64,000 nucleotides of DNA from Chitinivorax sp. PXF-14 (GCF_040812015.1 NZ_JBFNXJ010000008.1:1-64000); one strand, 5' to 3'. Shown: positions 16,831-28,010, numbered from the stretch's first letter. The notes: generated by a model from the sequence alone, not told the origin. Made by a program: numbers and translations.

Positions 16831-19110
16831 TTGTCAAATAAAAAGTCAAAAGAACCGAATAATACAAATAATCCCGCCAAAGAAAGCCTGCGCCTCAATG
16901 ACCCCTTCCTGGCACGCGAGCAGGCAAATTATCCAAATCCCCTGCCGAGCCGGGAATTCATTCTGCAGTTGCTGACGGACAAGGGCGTGCCGATGGCCGC
17001 CAATGAGCTCTCGGGCCTGCTCGACATCACCGAAGAAGAACAAGTGCTGTTCGAGCGCCGCCTGCGCGCCATGGAGCGCGACGGCGAGATCATGGTCAAC
17101 CGCAAGGGCGCCATTTGCATGCCGGAGAAGCTGGAGCTGATCAAAGGCCGCGTGCAGGGACATGCGGACGGCTTTGGCTTTCTCGTACCCGACGACGGCA
17201 GCGCCGATCTGTTCCTGAGCCCCAAGGAAATGCACAAGGTGCTGCACGGCGATCGTGCCCTGGTGAAAGAGCTCGGAAAAGACTTCAAGGGCCGCCGTGA
17301 AGGCCGTGTGGTCGAAGTGATTGAGCGTGCCAACAAACGGTTGGTCGGCCGCCTGTATACCGAACGGGGCGTGATATTCGTCGTCGCGGAAGACAAGCGC
17401 ATCAACCAGGACATCCTGATCGGGCCGGAGGACGGCGCCGGCGCGCAGGCCGGGCAAGTGGTCACGGTAGAGATACTGACCCAGCCTAACAAGTATGCCC
17501 AACCGATCGGCCGTGTCGTCGAAGTGCTCGGCAATTATGCCGACCCCGGCATGGAGATCGAGATCGCCTTGCGCAAGCATGACTTGCCATTCGAGTTCTC
17601 CGAGGCGGCCGAGGCACAGGCCAGGAAAACCCCGAAGAAGGTCCGCAAGGCCGACTGGAAGCCCGATGAAGGGCTGAAGCGGGAAGACATCACCGATCTG
17701 CCGCTGGTCACCATCGATGGCGAAACCGCCAGGGACTTCGACGATGCCGTGTATTGCGAGCCCGCCGGCAAGGGCTGGCGCCTCGTCGTCGCGATTGCCG
17801 ACGTCAGCCATTATGTTCGCCCCGGCGATGCGCTGGATGTGGCTTCACGCGAGCGCGGCAACTCGGTCTATTTCCCTCGGCGGGTGATCCCGATGTTGCC
17901 GGAGGCATTGTCCAACGGCATCTGCTCGCTGAATCCGGAAGTCGAGCGCCTGTGCATGGTGTGCGACATGCAGGTGTCGGCGAAGGGGAGCATCAAGCGT
18001 TATCGTTTCTACCCGGCGGTGATGCACTCCAAGGCGCGGCTGACCTACACCAAGGTGTGGGACATGCTGCAGAACCCGAAGGGCAAGGACACCAAGCAGT
18101 ACAAGAAGCTGTTGCCCCACCTCAACGATCTGTACACGCTGTTCAAGGTCTTGCTCGGCGCGCGCCAAAGCCGCGGTGCGATCGACTTCGAAACCACCGA
18201 AACGCAGATGGTGTTCGACGATCAGGGCAAGATCGAGAAGATCATCCCGGTGATGCGCAATGACGCCCATCGCCTGATCGAGGAGTGCATGCTGGCGGCC
18301 AACGTCTGCGCGTCGGATTTTCTGGAATCCAACGAGCACCCGGCGCTGTATCGCATCCATGAAGGGCCGACACCGGAGAAGCTCGAAAACCTGCGCGCCC
18401 TGCTGCGCGAGTTCGCGTTGACGCTGCCTGGCGGCGACGAGCCGCATGCCAAGGACTACGCCAAGCTGTTGCTGCAGGTCAAGGACCGGCCCGAGGCCGC
18501 GCTGCTGCAGACGGCCATGCTGCGTTCGCTACAACAGGCCGTTTACAGCCCAGACAACGTCGGCCATTTCGGCTTGGCCTATGACGGCTATACGCATTTC
18601 ACCTCGCCGATCCGCCGTTACCCGGATCTGCTGGTGCATCGGGCCATCAAGGCTGTTCTGCGCAAGGACAAGTACAAGCCGGGCATGAAGTGGTCGGAGC
18701 TCGGCGAGCATTGCTCGATGACCGAGCGTCGCGCCGATGACGCCAGCCGTGACGTGCAAAACTGGCTCAAGTGCTACTACATGCGCGACCGGGTGGGTGA
18801 CAGCTTCGATGGCACGATCAGCGCGGCTACCGGCTTTGGCATCTTCGTGCTGCTCGACGAGGTGTATGTCGAGGGCCTGGTGCATGTGTCCGAGCTCGGC
18901 AGCGACTATTTCCGCTATGAGCAGGCGCTGCATAGCTTGATCGGCGAGCGTACCGGTAAGCGCTACCGTCTCGGCGACAGGGTCCGGATCAAGGTGGTGA
19001 GGGTGGACATGGAGTCGAGCCGCATCGATTTCGTGCTGGACGAGCCAGTCGAGGAGCCCGCCCCGGAGACTCCGGCACGTCCCCGTCGCCCAGCCCGCAA
19101 GAAGCAGTAG
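16831..19110 (+). CDS. rnr: Ribonuclease R
   Basis: 3'-5' exoribonuclease that degrades structured RNA. The 759-residue product has an N-terminal helix-turn-helix (about 40-100), cold-shock domains (about 105-240), the RNB catalytic domain with LVTIDGETARDFDDAVYCE (metal-binding aspartates) and HFTSPIRRYPDLLVHRAIK, then an S1 domain with GFGIFVLLDEVYVEGLVHV. The basic C-terminal tail (RPRRPARKKQ) is short compared with E. coli RNase R. Translation starts at a TTG 9 bp after GAGGA; no ATG fits better. Confidence 0.95.
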   Translation: MSNKKSKEPNNTNNPAKESLRLNDPFLAREQANYPNPLPSREFILQLLTDKGVPMAANELSGLLDITEEEQVLFERRLRAMERDGEIMVNRKGAICMPEKLELIKGRVQGHADGFGFLVPDDGSADLFLSPKEMHKVLHGDRALVKELGKDFKGRREGRVVEVIERANKRLVGRLYTERGVIFVVAEDKRINQDILIGPEDGAGAQAGQVVTVEILTQPNKYAQPIGRVVEVLGNYADPGMEIEIALRKHDLPFEFSEAAEAQARKTPKKVRKADWKPDEGLKREDITDLPLVTIDGETARDFDDAVYCEPAGKGWRLVVAIADVSHYVRPGDALDVASRERGNSVYFPRRVIPMLPEALSNGICSLNPEVERLCMVCDMQVSAKGSIKRYRFYPAVMHSKARLTYTKVWDMLQNPKGKDTKQYKKLLPHLNDLYTLFKVLLGARQSRGAIDFETTETQMVFDDQGKIEKIIPVMRNDAHRLIEECMLAANVCASDFLESNEHPALYRIHEGPTPEKLENLRALLREFALTLPGGDEPHAKDYAKLLLQVKDRPEAALLQTAMLRSLQQAVYSPDNVGHFGLAYDGYTHFTSPIRRYPDLLVHRAIKAVLRKDKYKPGMKWSELGEHCSMTERRADDASRDVQNWLKCYYMRDRVGDSFDGTISAATGFGIFVLLDEVYVEGLVHVSELGSDYFRYEQALHSLIGERTGKRYRLGDRVRIKVVRVDMESSRIDFVLDEPVEEPAPETPARPRRPARKKQ

Positions 19111-19426
19111 TCGCCACCATCCACAGCTTTTGGGGAAAAAGCTGTGGATGGCTTGTGGGTAAATGGCGTAGCGAGCTGTCCGGGCACGGGATTTTCTGGG
19201 GTGCACATGAATTAATCAGCTCATGCTGATACACTAAAAGGCCTGAAAATCCAGCTGTGTCAAGCCTTGCTGTGTTCCGGACATGCCAGCCTTATCCACG
19301 GTTTGTCTGGACAGCCATGTGAACTGGCTGTGGATAGTTTTGCTAAGCATCTGGCAGGATTGGCTTTTCATCTGGCTGCTCAATAAACCGCCATCTCCAT
19401 TCCCGCGCCATCAATCCAGTTGTTTC
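19111..19426 (+). other. Intergenic region with long hairpin and DnaA-box-like sites
   Basis: A 15-bp inverted repeat, CCATCCACAGCTTTT (19117-19131) with AAAAGCTGTGGATGG (ending 19151), lies just after rnr and may act as its transcript end although no T-run follows. Three one-mismatch DnaA-box-like nonamers follow: TGTGGGTAA (19154-19162), TTATCCACG (19292-19300) and TGTGGATAG (19329-19337). No gene is evident until 19427. Confidence 0.45.
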
Positions 19427-20214
19427 ATGAGGCTATACGAGCAAGCCGGGCAGGCACTGCTGTGCCGTGACATCGATGCCAAGTTGGCGCAGACAGATGC
19501 ACTTCATCGCGGCTGGCGGCTGGGGCGGGTCGAGCTCGAAGATGACTGCTCCGTCCATCCGGTCGACAACCCCGGCAGGCCCGAGCGGCCGTTGCTGGTG
19601 CATCCCAGCAAGGTCGAACGGCGCAAGCTCGGCTCGGTGGAGGGCCGGGCGGTGCTGATATACGACATCGCCCACATCGAGTTCAATGCGGTCAATCTGG
19701 TCCTGGATGCGGTTCATCGCTTCCGCGGTTTGCCGCCGGACTATTACGGTGACTGGCTGCGCGTTGCACAGGAAGAGGCCAGCCATTTCCGCTTATTGCG
19801 TAGCCGGCTGACTGCGCTCGGTTTTCAATATGGAGACTTTACCGCCCACGATGGCTTGTGGGCGATGGCCGTCAAGACCGCAGACGACCCACTGGCGCAG
19901 ATGGCGTTGGTTCCCCGCATCCCGGAGGCGCGCGGGGCTCAATGTGATGCTTGGCATCAAGGCCAGGTTACGCAGGGTGGGTGACGCGGAAACGGCGGGC
20001 ATGCTTGATATCATCCTGCGTGACGAGATCGGCCATGTGGCGATCGGTAACCATTGGCTCCACTATCTCTGCGAGTCGTGCGGGCTCGATCTGATCGAGT
20101 CTTTCAAGACGCTGCGCCGCGAACGAGGTGGCCCGGGTATCGTTGGCGAGTGCCCGCATCCAGGCTGGATTTGACGAAACGGAATTGAGGCTGCTGGCCG
20201 CTGGTTGCGCATAG
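19427..20214 (+). pseudogene. DUF455 (ferritin-like) family protein, frameshifted twice
   Basis: DUF455 proteins are MiaE-like helical diiron-fold proteins. The first frame (MRLYEQAGQALLCRD...) keeps the typical iron-ligand pattern: HIEFNAVNLVLDAVHRF, then QEEASHFRLLRSRL. It breaks at about 19933 in a run of four G. Removing one base restores EARGLNVMLGIKARLRRVGD and the ligand segment DEIGHVAIGN in another frame. A second shift between about 20110 and 20130 is needed to reach the family ending ARIQAGFDETELRLL and the TAG at 20212. Either the gene is decayed or there are two sequence errors; the intact motifs suggest recent loss. Confidence 0.75.
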
Positions 20215-20254
20215 AAAGAAAGCCGCTGGTGCGGCTTTCTTCGTGACGGGCTGA

Positions 20255-21184
20255 TCAGGCGATCTGGTTCAGCCCCTTGGGGAGGGAGAACACCACGTTC
20301 TCTTCTACTCCCTGTAGTTCCGCCACTTCGCTCGCGCCAAGCTCGCGAATCCGGGTGATGACGGCCTGCACCAGGACTTCCGGTGCCGAGGCGCCGGCGG
20401 TCACGCCCACCCGTTGCTGGCCTACAAACCATTCCGGCTTGAGCTGGTCGGCGTTATCCACCATGTAGGCTGGGCGCCCCAGGTTCTCCGCCACTTCGCG
20501 CAGGCGGTTCGAGTTGGAGCTGTTGGGCGAGCCAAGCACGATGACCACATCGGCCTCTGCCGAGAGCTTCTTCACGGCATCCTGGCGATTTTGCGTGGCA
20601 TAGCAGATGTCGTCCTTCTTCGGGCCGACAATCGCCGGGAAGCGCTGGCGCAGCGCGTCGATGACCGTTGCGGCATCGTCAACCGACAGCGTGGTCTGCG
20701 TGACATAGGCGAGTTTGTCGGCGTCGCGCACGGAGAGGTGTTCGACGTCGGCGGCGGTTTCGACCAGGTACATGCCGCCGTCAGCTTGTCCCATGGTGCC
20801 CTCCACCTCGGGATGCCCTTTGTGGCCGATCATCACGATCTCGAAGCCGTTTTCACGCATCTTCTTGACCTCGACATGCACCTTGGTCACGAGCGGGCAG
20901 GTCGCATCATAAACCTTCAGGCCGCGCGACTCGGCCTCCTGGCGGACGGCCTGGGAAACACCGTGGGCGCTGAAGATCAGTGTGCTGCCGGCCGGCACTT
21001 CGGCCAGATCCTCGATGAAGATGGCGCCCTTGCGCTTGAGGTCCTCGACCACGAACTTGTTGTGGACCACCTCGTGGCGGACATAGATGGGCGCGCCGAA
21101 CTGCTGCAAGGCGCGTTCGACGATGGCGATGGCGCGGTCGACACCGGCACAGAAACCACGCGGGTTGGCGAGGAGAACCTGCAT
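20255..21184 (-). CDS. ispH: 4-Hydroxy-3-methylbut-2-enyl diphosphate reductase
   Basis: Last step of the MEP isoprenoid pathway; a [4Fe-4S] enzyme giving IPP and DMAPP. The 309-residue product has the three cluster cysteines in [25 protein letters not shown] and [12 protein letters not shown], plus the substrate segment [11 protein letters not shown]. It is the last gene of the reverse-strand block ribF-ileS-lspA-ispH; lspA ends 77 bp upstream, a neighbourhood common in proteobacteria. Confidence 0.97.
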   Translation of the reverse strand: MQVLLANPRGFCAGVDRAIAIVERALQQFGAPIYVRHEVVHNKFVVEDLKRKGAIFIEDLAEVPAGSTLIFSAHGVSQAVRQEAESRGLKVYDATCPLVTKVHVEVKKMRENGFEIVMIGHKGHPEVEGTMGQADGGMYLVETAADVEHLSVRDADKLAYVTQTTLSVDDAATVIDALRQRFPAIVGPKKDDICYATQNRQDAVKKLSAEADVVIVLGSPNSSNSNRLREVAENLGRPAYMVDNADQLKPEWFVGQQRVGVTAGASAPEVLVQAVITRIRELGASEVAELQGVEENVVFSLPKGLNQIA

Positions 21185-21261
21185 AAAGTCGTCTTGTCTT
21201 GAAAAATCAGTGGCTTATTGTAACGCGTGAGCCCGCCTTCCGGCGAGCCCACACGAAAGGC

Positions 21262-21720
21262 TTACTGTGGCTGCCGTTTCAGGCTATCGAGGACCAGCAG
21301 CACTGCGCCGACGGTAATCGCGCTATCCGCCACATTGAAGGCTGGCCAGAAATAGCTGCTGTAGTAGACCTGGATGAAGTCGACCACGTGGCCGTAGGCC
21401 ACCCGGTCGATCAGATTGCCGAGCGCTCCGCCGAGAATCAGGCTGAGCGCCAGGCTCAGCAGCCTGTTCTCATGGTGCCGGCGCAATACCCAGACGATCG
21501 CGCCTGAGGCAACAACGGCGATCAGGCTGAACAAATGGCGCTGCCAGCCGCTCTCTTGTGCGAGAAAGCTGAAGGCGGCGCCCTTGTTGTAGGCAAGGAC
21601 CAGATTGAACGACGGCAGCACGGGGATCACCTGACCGTAATGCAGGGCGCTATCGACCCAGAGCTTGGTCAGCTGGTCGAGAACGATCACGACCAGCGCC
21701 AGGGACAGCCACTTACGCAT
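21262..21720 (-). CDS. lspA: Lipoprotein signal peptidase (signal peptidase II)
   Basis: Inner-membrane aspartic protease that cleaves prolipoproteins. The 152-residue product has four hydrophobic segments, with the catalytic aspartates in [19 protein letters not shown] and [13 protein letters not shown] chose [10 protein letters not shown] at 21720: it overlaps the 3' end of ileS by 8 bp, as usual for ileS-lspA, whereas the in-frame codon 24 bp upstream adds residues not typical of the family. Confidence 0.95.
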   Translation of the reverse strand: MRKWLSLALVVIVLDQLTKLWVDSALHYGQVIPVLPSFNLVLAYNKGAAFSFLAQESGWQRHLFSLIAVVASGAIVWVLRRHHENRLLSLALSLILGGALGNLIDRVAYGHVVDFIQVYYSSYFWPAFNVADSAITVGAVLLVLDSLKRQPQ

Positions 21721-24535
21721 GAACACGAGCCTCTCCCTTGCCATGCAGATTGCTCACACAACGACCGCAGATCGCCGGGTGGGCGGCATCCTGCCCAACA
21801 TCGGCACGATAGTGCCAGCAGCGCTCGCACTTTTGCTGCGCGCTCGCGTTGACGGTGATCTCGAGGGCCTCGCCTTTGTCGACGCGCGCTGCGGAGGTGA
21901 TCAGTACGAAGCGCAGATCGTCACCAAGCGATGTCAGCAGATCGTAAAGCTCGCCGCCTGCGGTCACCGTGACTTCGGCCTGTAGCGACGAGCCGATGGC
22001 GCCCGCCACACGGACTTCCTCGATCTGCTTCTGCACCTGCGAGCGCAGTTCGCGCAGTTGACCCCAGCGTGCTTGCAGGCGCTCGCCGATGGTCACGTCC
22101 ACCACCGGGAACTCATACCACGTATGCAGGAAGATGGAGTCATCGTGTTTGCCGGTGAGCCAGCTCCAGGCTTCTTCCGCGGTGAAGCTCAGGATCGGTG
22201 AGAGCAGTCGGACCAGGCTGTGGGTGATGTGATGCAGCGTGGTCTGTGCCGCGCGTCGAGCCTTGGAATCGACGCCCGAGGTATAGAGGCGGTCCTTCAG
22301 GATGTCGAGGTAGAACGCGCCGAGCTCTTCCGAGCAGTAGGCCGTCAGCTCCTGCACCGCATGGTGGAAGGCGTAGCGCTGGTAATGGCTGGCCGAATCG
22401 CGCCCGGCGAATTCAGCCAGACGCTCCTGCAGCGACTTGGCCTGCACGATTGCGTACTGGTCGATTTCGAGCAGCTGGTCGAAAGGCAGCAACTGTGTCT
22501 TGGCGTCGAAGTCGCTCAGATTGGCGAGCAGGAAGCGCAAGGTGTTGCGGATGCGGCGGTAGGCCTCGGTCACACGCTTGAGGATCTCGTCGGAGATGGC
22601 CAGATCGCCCGAGTAGTCCGTCGACGCAACCCACAGACGCAGGATGTCGGCGCCGAGCGTGTCGTTGACCTTCTGTGGTGCCACCACATTGCCCTTGGAC
22701 TTGGACATCTTCATGCCCTGGCCATCGACCACGAAGCCATGCGTCAGCAGTTGCTTGTAGGGTGCGTGACCAAAGGTGGCGCAGCCGGTCAGCAGCGAGG
22801 ACTGGAACCAGCCGCGGTGCTGGTCCGAGCCTTCGAGATAGAGATCAGCCGGGAAATCATCGCTCGGGTCGAGGCGGGCCATATCCTCGCGCTGCTTGAC
22901 CACCGCGTAGTGGGTCGAGCCGGAATCGAACCAGACATCCATGGTGTCATTGAGCTTGCGGTACTGATCAGCCTCGTCGCCGAGCAGCTCTTTCGGGTCG
23001 AGCGCGAACCAGGCCTCGATGCCGCCAGTCTCGATGCGCTTGGCCACGGCTTCCAGCAGCTCTTGCGAGCGGGGGTGCAGCTCGCCGGTTTCCTTGTGCT
23101 CGAACAGGGTCATCGGCACGCCCCAGTAGCGCTGGCGCGATACGCACCAGTCCGGGCGGTTGTTGATCATCGCTTCGAGGCGGGCGCGGCCCCAGGCCGG
23201 GAAGAACTGTGTGTCCTCAACGGCTTTCTGGGCGCGGGTGCGCAACGTTTTGCCGTCGGCCACCTGCTTGTCCATGCCGATGAACCACTGGCTGGTGGCG
23301 CGGAAGATGACTGGGGTTTTGTGGCGCCAGCAGTGCGGGTAGCTGTGGTTGAGGCGCTTCATGACGAGCAGGGCGCCATGTTGTTCGAGCGCTTCGACAA
23401 CGGTCTTGTTGGCGTCCCAGATCAGCTGGCCACCGAATTGCGGCAGGCTCGTCACGTACTTGCCATCCGGGCCAACCGGGTTGTTGACCGGCAGGTTGTA
23501 GTGCTGGCCGACCAGGTAATCCTCCAGGCCATGTGCGGGGGCGGTGTGGACCAGTCCGGTACCGGCCTCCAGCGTCACGTGCAGGCCGCAGATGATCGGC
23601 ACTTCCTTGTCGTAGAACGGGTGCTTGAGCTTCAGGTGCTCGAGCGCGGCGCCCTTGCACTGGCCCACGACTTCGACCGATTCAAAGCCGTAGCGCTGGA
23701 GCGCAAACTCGGCCAGATCGCGGGCCAGGATCAGCAGGCCTTTTTCGGTTTCGATCAGGTCGTAGATAATTTCAGGGTGCACCGACACCGCCTCGTTGGC
23801 GGGCAAGGTCCACGGGGTGGTGGTCCAGATCACAGCATAGGCGGCTTCGCCATTGACGGACGCACCGAATGCCTGACGCAGGGCGGCATTGTCGACGACG
23901 CGGAAGGCGACGTCGATTGCCGGCGAATTCTTGTCCTGGTATTCAACTTCGGCTTCGGCCAGCGATGAACCGCAGTCAAGGCACCAGTACACCGGCTTGG
24001 CGCCCTTGAACAGGTAGCCATTGTTGTGGATGTGGCCGAGGGTGCGCACGATGTCGGCCTCGGTTCTGGTGTTCATGGTTTTATAGGGGTTGTCCCAGTC
24101 GCCCAGGATGCCGAGGCGGATGAAATCGGCCTTCTGGCGCTCGATCTGGCCCTCTGCATACTCGCGGCACAGCTTGCGGAAGTCATTCGGGTCGAGATGC
24201 TTGCCGTGCACCTTCTCGATCTGGTGTTCGATCGGCAGGCCGTGGCAATCCCAGCCCGGCACGTAGGGGGCGTCGAAACCGGCCAGGGTCTTGGATTTGA
24301 CGATGATGTCCTTCAACACCTTGTTGACCGCGTGGCCGATGTGGATATCGCCGTTGGCATAGGGCGGGCCGTCGTGCAGGATGAACTTCGGGCGCCCCTT
24401 GGCGGCATCGCGGATCTGCTTGTAGAGCTGGCGTTGCTGCCATTGCTGGATCATGCCGGGCTCGCGTTTGGCGAGGTCGCCGCGCATCGGGAAGCCGGTA
24501 TCGGGAAGGTTGAGCGTGTTCTTGTAATCAGCCAT
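21713..24535 (-). CDS. ileS: Isoleucyl-tRNA synthetase
   Basis: Class I aminoacyl-tRNA synthetase charging tRNA-Ile, 940 residues. It shows the HIGH motif ([13 protein letters not shown]), the CP1 editing domain, the KMSKS motif ([12 protein letters not shown]) and the C-terminal zinc cysteines [12 protein letters not shown] / [10 protein letters not shown]. It lies between ribF and lspA, the conserved proteobacterial order. Confidence 0.97.
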   Translation of the reverse strand: MADYKNTLNLPDTGFPMRGDLAKREPGMIQQWQQRQLYKQIRDAAKGRPKFILHDGPPYANGDIHIGHAVNKVLKDIIVKSKTLAGFDAPYVPGWDCHGLPIEHQIEKVHGKHLDPNDFRKLCREYAEGQIERQKADFIRLGILGDWDNPYKTMNTRTEADIVRTLGHIHNNGYLFKGAKPVYWCLDCGSSLAEAEVEYQDKNSPAIDVAFRVVDNAALRQAFGASVNGEAAYAVIWTTTPWTLPANEAVSVHPEIIYDLIETEKGLLILARDLAEFALQRYGFESVEVVGQCKGAALEHLKLKHPFYDKEVPIICGLHVTLEAGTGLVHTAPAHGLEDYLVGQHYNLPVNNPVGPDGKYVTSLPQFGGQLIWDANKTVVEALEQHGALLVMKRLNHSYPHCWRHKTPVIFRATSQWFIGMDKQVADGKTLRTRAQKAVEDTQFFPAWGRARLEAMINNRPDWCVSRQRYWGVPMTLFEHKETGELHPRSQELLEAVAKRIETGGIEAWFALDPKELLGDEADQYRKLNDTMDVWFDSGSTHYAVVKQREDMARLDPSDDFPADLYLEGSDQHRGWFQSSLLTGCATFGHAPYKQLLTHGFVVDGQGMKMSKSKGNVVAPQKVNDTLGADILRLWVASTDYSGDLAISDEILKRVTEAYRRIRNTLRFLLANLSDFDAKTQLLPFDQLLEIDQYAIVQAKSLQERLAEFAGRDSASHYQRYAFHHAVQELTAYCSEELGAFYLDILKDRLYTSGVDSKARRAAQTTLHHITHSLVRLLSPILSFTAEEAWSWLTGKHDDSIFLHTWYEFPVVDVTIGERLQARWGQLRELRSQVQKQIEEVRVAGAIGSSLQAEVTVTAGGELYDLLTSLGDDLRFVLITSAARVDKGEALEITVNASAQQKCERCWHYRADVGQDAAHPAICGRCVSNLHGKGEARVHA

Positions 24536-24600
24536 GGTTCAAATCCACATTGAATTCTGTTGTTTGCCGCTGCATGGGGCGGCGTGTCGCGGCAGCCGGG

Positions 24601-25536
24601 TCACCCTTGCTGCCGCGAGGCAAAATAGGCGCGTGTATTGGCCACGTCGCGCGCGATGGCATGCGTGAGCTCATCGAGGCCGTTGTATTTTTCCTCGTCG
24701 CGGAGCTTTTTCAGGAAATCCACGCGCAAATGCTCGCCATAAATACTGCGCTCGAAGTCGAACAGATTGACTTCGAGCGTGGTCCTCCCGTTGGCGGTGA
24801 CGGTAGGGCGCAGGCCCAGGCTCGCCGCGCCCTGGTAGATGCGATCGTCGAGGCCATGGACCTCGACCACGAAGATGCCCTTCAGCGGCGGCTGGTTGTG
24901 CTTGACCTGGATGTTCGCCGTCGGAAAGCCGAGCGTACGGCCCAGCTTGTCGCCATGCATGACACGGCCGCTGATCGAATAGGGCCGCCCAAGCAGGTGG
25001 CCGGCCAGCTCGCAATCGCCGTTCGCCAGCGCCTCGCGTACGGCCGTGCTGGATACGCGCAAATCGCCGAAGGTAACGCTGTGCATGGCATCGGTAGCGA
25101 AGCCATGCACCTGGCCTGCGGCGGTCAATGTGTCGAAGTTGCCGGCGCGCTTGGCGCCGAAACAGAAGTCGTCACCGACCAGGACATAACGCGTGCCGAT
25201 GCGCCGCACCAGTACATCGTCAACGAAGTCTTGTGCGGATAGGGAGGCAAATTCACGAGTGAAGCGGCAGACGAACACGCGATCAATGCCGAAGCCGGCT
25301 AGCAGTTCGAGCTTCTCGCGCAGGCTGGTCAGCCGGGCCGGGGCCGCGTCGGGCGTGAACAGCTCGCGCGGATGCGGCTCGAAGGTCATGACCGCTGAAT
25401 GGATGCCACGCCGGGCCGCTTCATCAACGAGTTTCCGCAACATGGCCTGGTGTCCGAGATGGACGCCATCGAAGTTGCCAATGGTCAGCGCACACGGCGT
25501 GCCATCCGTCACAAAAGGCGAGCGAATTACCTGCAT
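24601..25536 (-). CDS. ribF: Bifunctional riboflavin kinase / FAD synthetase
   Basis: Converts riboflavin to FMN and then FAD. The 311-residue product has the N-terminal nucleotidyltransferase domain with GNFDGVHLGHQAML and VGDDFCFGAKRAGNF, and a C-terminal flavokinase domain with GRTLGFPTANIQV and EVNLFDFERSIYGE. It is first in the ribF-ileS-lspA-ispH block and ends 65 bp before the ileS start. Confidence 0.97.
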   Translation of the reverse strand: MQVIRSPFVTDGTPCALTIGNFDGVHLGHQAMLRKLVDEAARRGIHSAVMTFEPHPRELFTPDAAPARLTSLREKLELLAGFGIDRVFVCRFTREFASLSAQDFVDDVLVRRIGTRYVLVGDDFCFGAKRAGNFDTLTAAGQVHGFATDAMHSVTFGDLRVSSTAVREALANGDCELAGHLLGRPYSISGRVMHGDKLGRTLGFPTANIQVKHNQPPLKGIFVVEVHGLDDRIYQGAASLGLRPTVTANGRTTLEVNLFDFERSIYGEHLRVDFLKKLRDEEKYNGLDELTHAIARDVANTRAYFASRQQG

Positions 25537-25681
25537 GAAATCCGTGAATATTCAAAGCCCGATGAGGGCCTGGAGCTTGCTCTCGGCTGTGGCAAACTGC
25601 GCCCAGCGAGCAGGCCCCAAAAATGATTCAAAAGGATTGAATTGTAACGGCTTGGGGGGAGGGGGTCCAGCCGGGCGCCGC

Positions 25682-26062
25682 TTACCAGCCGGGTGTCGGG
25701 CTGCGCGTCAGTGCGACTGCCACGATATAGGCGAAGGTCAATAGCGCCAGTGCAAACGCACCGGCCCTGACGGGCTTGCTGCGCCCACGTTTCAGCGCGA
25801 CCATCCCCAGGCCGATGTAGGCGAGCAGTGCCAGCACCTTCGCTGTCAGCCAGGGCATGACGAAGGGGTACTGGTGAGACCAGACTGCCAGCGTAATCGC
25901 CGCCGTCAGCAACAGCGTATCGTTGATGTGCGGCGCAATCTTTACCCAGCGGCGCGTCAGCATCGGTGAGTCAGTCAGCATCCAGATGCCGCGGGTGATG
26001 AACAGGCTGATGCTGATGCCCGCGCAGAGCATGTGGATGTGTTTGATGGCGAGATAGCTCAT
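25682..26062 (-). CDS. SirB2-family integral membrane protein
   Basis: 126-residue hydrophobic protein with four predicted membrane segments. The start MSYLAIKHIHMLCAGISIS and the segment RGIWMLTDSPMLTRRWVKIA match the SirB/YchQ family (invasion gene expression up-regulator), whose biochemical role is unknown. The start at 26062 is 2 bp after the stop of the upstream small gene, so the two are probably co-transcribed. Confidence 0.85.
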   Translation of the reverse strand: MSYLAIKHIHMLCAGISISLFITRGIWMLTDSPMLTRRWVKIAPHINDTLLLTAAITLAVWSHQYPFVMPWLTAKVLALLAYIGLGMVALKRGRSKPVRAGAFALALLTFAYIVAVALTRSPTPGW

Positions 26063-26064
26063 GT

Positions 26065-26373
26065 CTATTTTTCTTGATCGTGATTGTCGTGTTCGCCCAG
26101 CAACTGCCAGACGGCTCGCTCGATGTGAATCCCGAGCGGGAAATGCTCGAGAAAATCGGCGCGCAGGTCTGGTGCGAACACATCGAGATAGCGATCGAGC
26201 ATCGCCTGATCGGCAGCCTTCGCCCGGATGCGCAGGCGCCCCGCAGCACTTTCGAGTGTGATGCCGGCAAAGCAGTCGGTATCGAGCATATCGAGTACCG
26301 TCAGTTGCGCATGAGCCGACACCGCGTCGAACCATTCGTCTTCTATAGTGAGCGTCAGCTCGTAAATCAGCAT
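26065..26373 (-). CDS. Small protein of unknown function
   Basis: 102 residues starting MLIYELTLTIEDEWFD and ending in an acidic/His-rich tail (LLGEHDNHDQEK). No signal peptide or membrane segment is seen. The N-terminal beta-alpha pattern resembles short ferredoxin-like antiparallel folds (DUF4286-like), but I am not confident of a family. It is divergent from rlmM (50 bp apart) and 2 bp upstream of the SirB-like gene. Confidence 0.7.
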   Translation of the reverse strand: MLIYELTLTIEDEWFDAVSAHAQLTVLDMLDTDCFAGITLESAAGRLRIRAKAADQAMLDRYLDVFAPDLRADFLEHFPLGIHIERAVWQLLGEHDNHDQEK

Positions 26374-26422
26374 GGCCAGCCCTGCAAACCGTATAATCGC
26401 GGAATTTAAGCGAAATCCGCTC

Positions 26423-27487
26423 ATGCCTGCAAATCCGCGTTCATTTCTTGTCTACTGCCGTCCCGGTTTCGAGCGCGAAGCCGCGTCCGAACTGGTTGAG
26501 CAGGCTTCCATGATCGGGCTCGACGGCGAGGCAAGCGCAGAAGAAGGGCAGGGGTTCGTCTCCTGGCAAGGCCAGGGGGTAAACCCTCGCCGCATGCAGG
26601 AGCTTCGTTTCGATCAACTGATCTTCGCACGCCAACTGCTGCAAGCCTACGATTGCTTGACACTGCCGGAACAGGACCGCTTGTCGCCACTCCTGGCCGC
26701 CATCGCCGAGATTCCCGACAAATTCTCGGATGTCGTGTTCGAAGGCCCGGATACCAACGACGGCAAGGCGCTGTCGGGCTTCTTCAAACGCTTTCAGCCG
26801 AAACTGATCGAGTCGCTGCAGGCGGCAAAACGTCTGGCCGAACCGAGCAAGGCGGCACCCAGGTTGCACCTGTTCTGGCTCGACAAGCAGCACTGCCTGC
26901 CGGCCTTGAGCTACCTGCACAACCGCAGCGAATGGCCGATGGGGATCCCTCGCCTCAAGATGCCGCACGAAGCCCCGAGCCGATCCACGCTCAAACTCGT
27001 CGAAGCCCTGCACACCCTGATGAGCGACAACGAGTTGCGCGAGCGCATGCGGGCAGGGCAGCGCGCGGTCGATCTGGGCGCCGCGCCGGGCGGCTGGACC
27101 TGGCAGCTGGTCAACCGTGGGCTGAAGGTGATCGCCGTCGACAACGGCCCACTCAAAGGCAGCCTGGTCGACGATCCGCTGGTCCAGCACCTGCGCGAGG
27201 ATGGGCTCAGGTATCGACCACGCAAGGCCGTAGACTGGGTCGTCTGCGACATGGTGGAAAAGCCGTCCCGCATCGCCCAGCTCATCGCCGGCTGGCTTGC
27301 TGACGGTGCGGCTCGCCAAGCGATCTTCAATCTGAAACTACCGATGAAAAAGCGCTATGACGAGGTTCATCGGTGCTTTGCCATCATTGATGACATCCTG
27401 GATCGCGCTGGCCTGTCCTATATCTTGCGGGCAAAGCAGCTGTATCACGATCGCGAGGAAATCACCTGTTTCCTCGCCAAAAAATAG
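26423..27487 (+). CDS. rlmM: 23S rRNA (C2498) 2'-O-ribose methyltransferase
   Basis: SAM-dependent RNA methyltransferase of 354 residues. It has an N-terminal THUMP-like region ([17 protein letters not shown]) and a C-terminal FtsJ/Rossmann domain with the SAM loop [18 protein letters not shown], and the family segment [21 protein letters not shown] chose the start [15 protein letters not shown] at 26423; the extension upstream would run into the divergent gene's leader. Confidence 0.95.
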   Translation: MPANPRSFLVYCRPGFEREAASELVEQASMIGLDGEASAEEGQGFVSWQGQGVNPRRMQELRFDQLIFARQLLQAYDCLTLPEQDRLSPLLAAIAEIPDKFSDVVFEGPDTNDGKALSGFFKRFQPKLIESLQAAKRLAEPSKAAPRLHLFWLDKQHCLPALSYLHNRSEWPMGIPRLKMPHEAPSRSTLKLVEALHTLMSDNELRERMRAGQRAVDLGAAPGGWTWQLVNRGLKVIAVDNGPLKGSLVDDPLVQHLREDGLRYRPRKAVDWVVCDMVEKPSRIAQLIAGWLADGAARQAIFNLKLPMKKRYDEVHRCFAIIDDILDRAGLSYILRAKQLYHDREEITCFLAKK

Positions 27488-27578
27488 CCTGTACGCCACG
27501 CCTGCGGCGGATATACTGACGCGGAAAGCGCATCAGAGCTCACCAACAATATCAAACCAACCACAAGGGGATACCGCT

Positions 27579-28010
27579 ATGTTTAAGGAATTCAAAGAGT
27601 TTGCCATGCGTGGGAACGTCGTCGACCTAGCCGTCGGTGTCGTGATCGGCGCTGCATTCGGCAAGATTGTCGACTCCTTGGTCAAAGACATCATCATGCC
27701 GCCCATCGGCCTCATCCTGGGCAAGGTCGACTTTTCCAACATGTTCCTGACGCTCAAGGACGGCAGCAAGCTCGCCGGCCCCTACGAAACACTCAAAACA
27801 GCTCAGGAGGCCGGCGCCGTCACACTGAATGTTGGCCTGTTCGCCAATGCGCTGGTCAGTTTCATCATCGTCGCTTTTGCCATCTTCCTGGTAGTGAAGG
27901 CCATCAATCGCCTGAGGCGTGAAGAAGAAGCCGCACCCGAAGCGCCGGCGCCAACACCAGAAGACATTGTGCTGCTGCGAGAAATTCGGGACAGTCTCAA
28001 GAGCAAATAA
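27579..28010 (+). CDS. mscL: Large-conductance mechanosensitive channel
   Basis: Inner-membrane channel that releases solutes on hypo-osmotic shock. The 143-residue product has the N-terminal helix [20 protein letters not shown], the pore-lining segment [19 protein letters not shown], a periplasmic loop, a second transmembrane helix ([19 protein letters not shown]) and a charged cytoplasmic C-terminal helix. The ribosome binding site is ACAAGGGG. Confidence 0.97.
   Translation: MFKEFKEFAMRGNVVDLAVGVVIGAAFGKIVDSLVKDIIMPPIGLILGKVDFSNMFLTLKDGSKLAGPYETLKTAQEAGAVTLNVGLFANALVSFIIVAFAIFLVVKAINRLRREEEAAPEAPAPTPEDIVLLREIRDSLKSK

Noticed and set aside
19117-19151. Intrinsic terminator after rnr
   Set aside because: The stem is strong but no T-run follows in either orientation; kept only as an inverted repeat.
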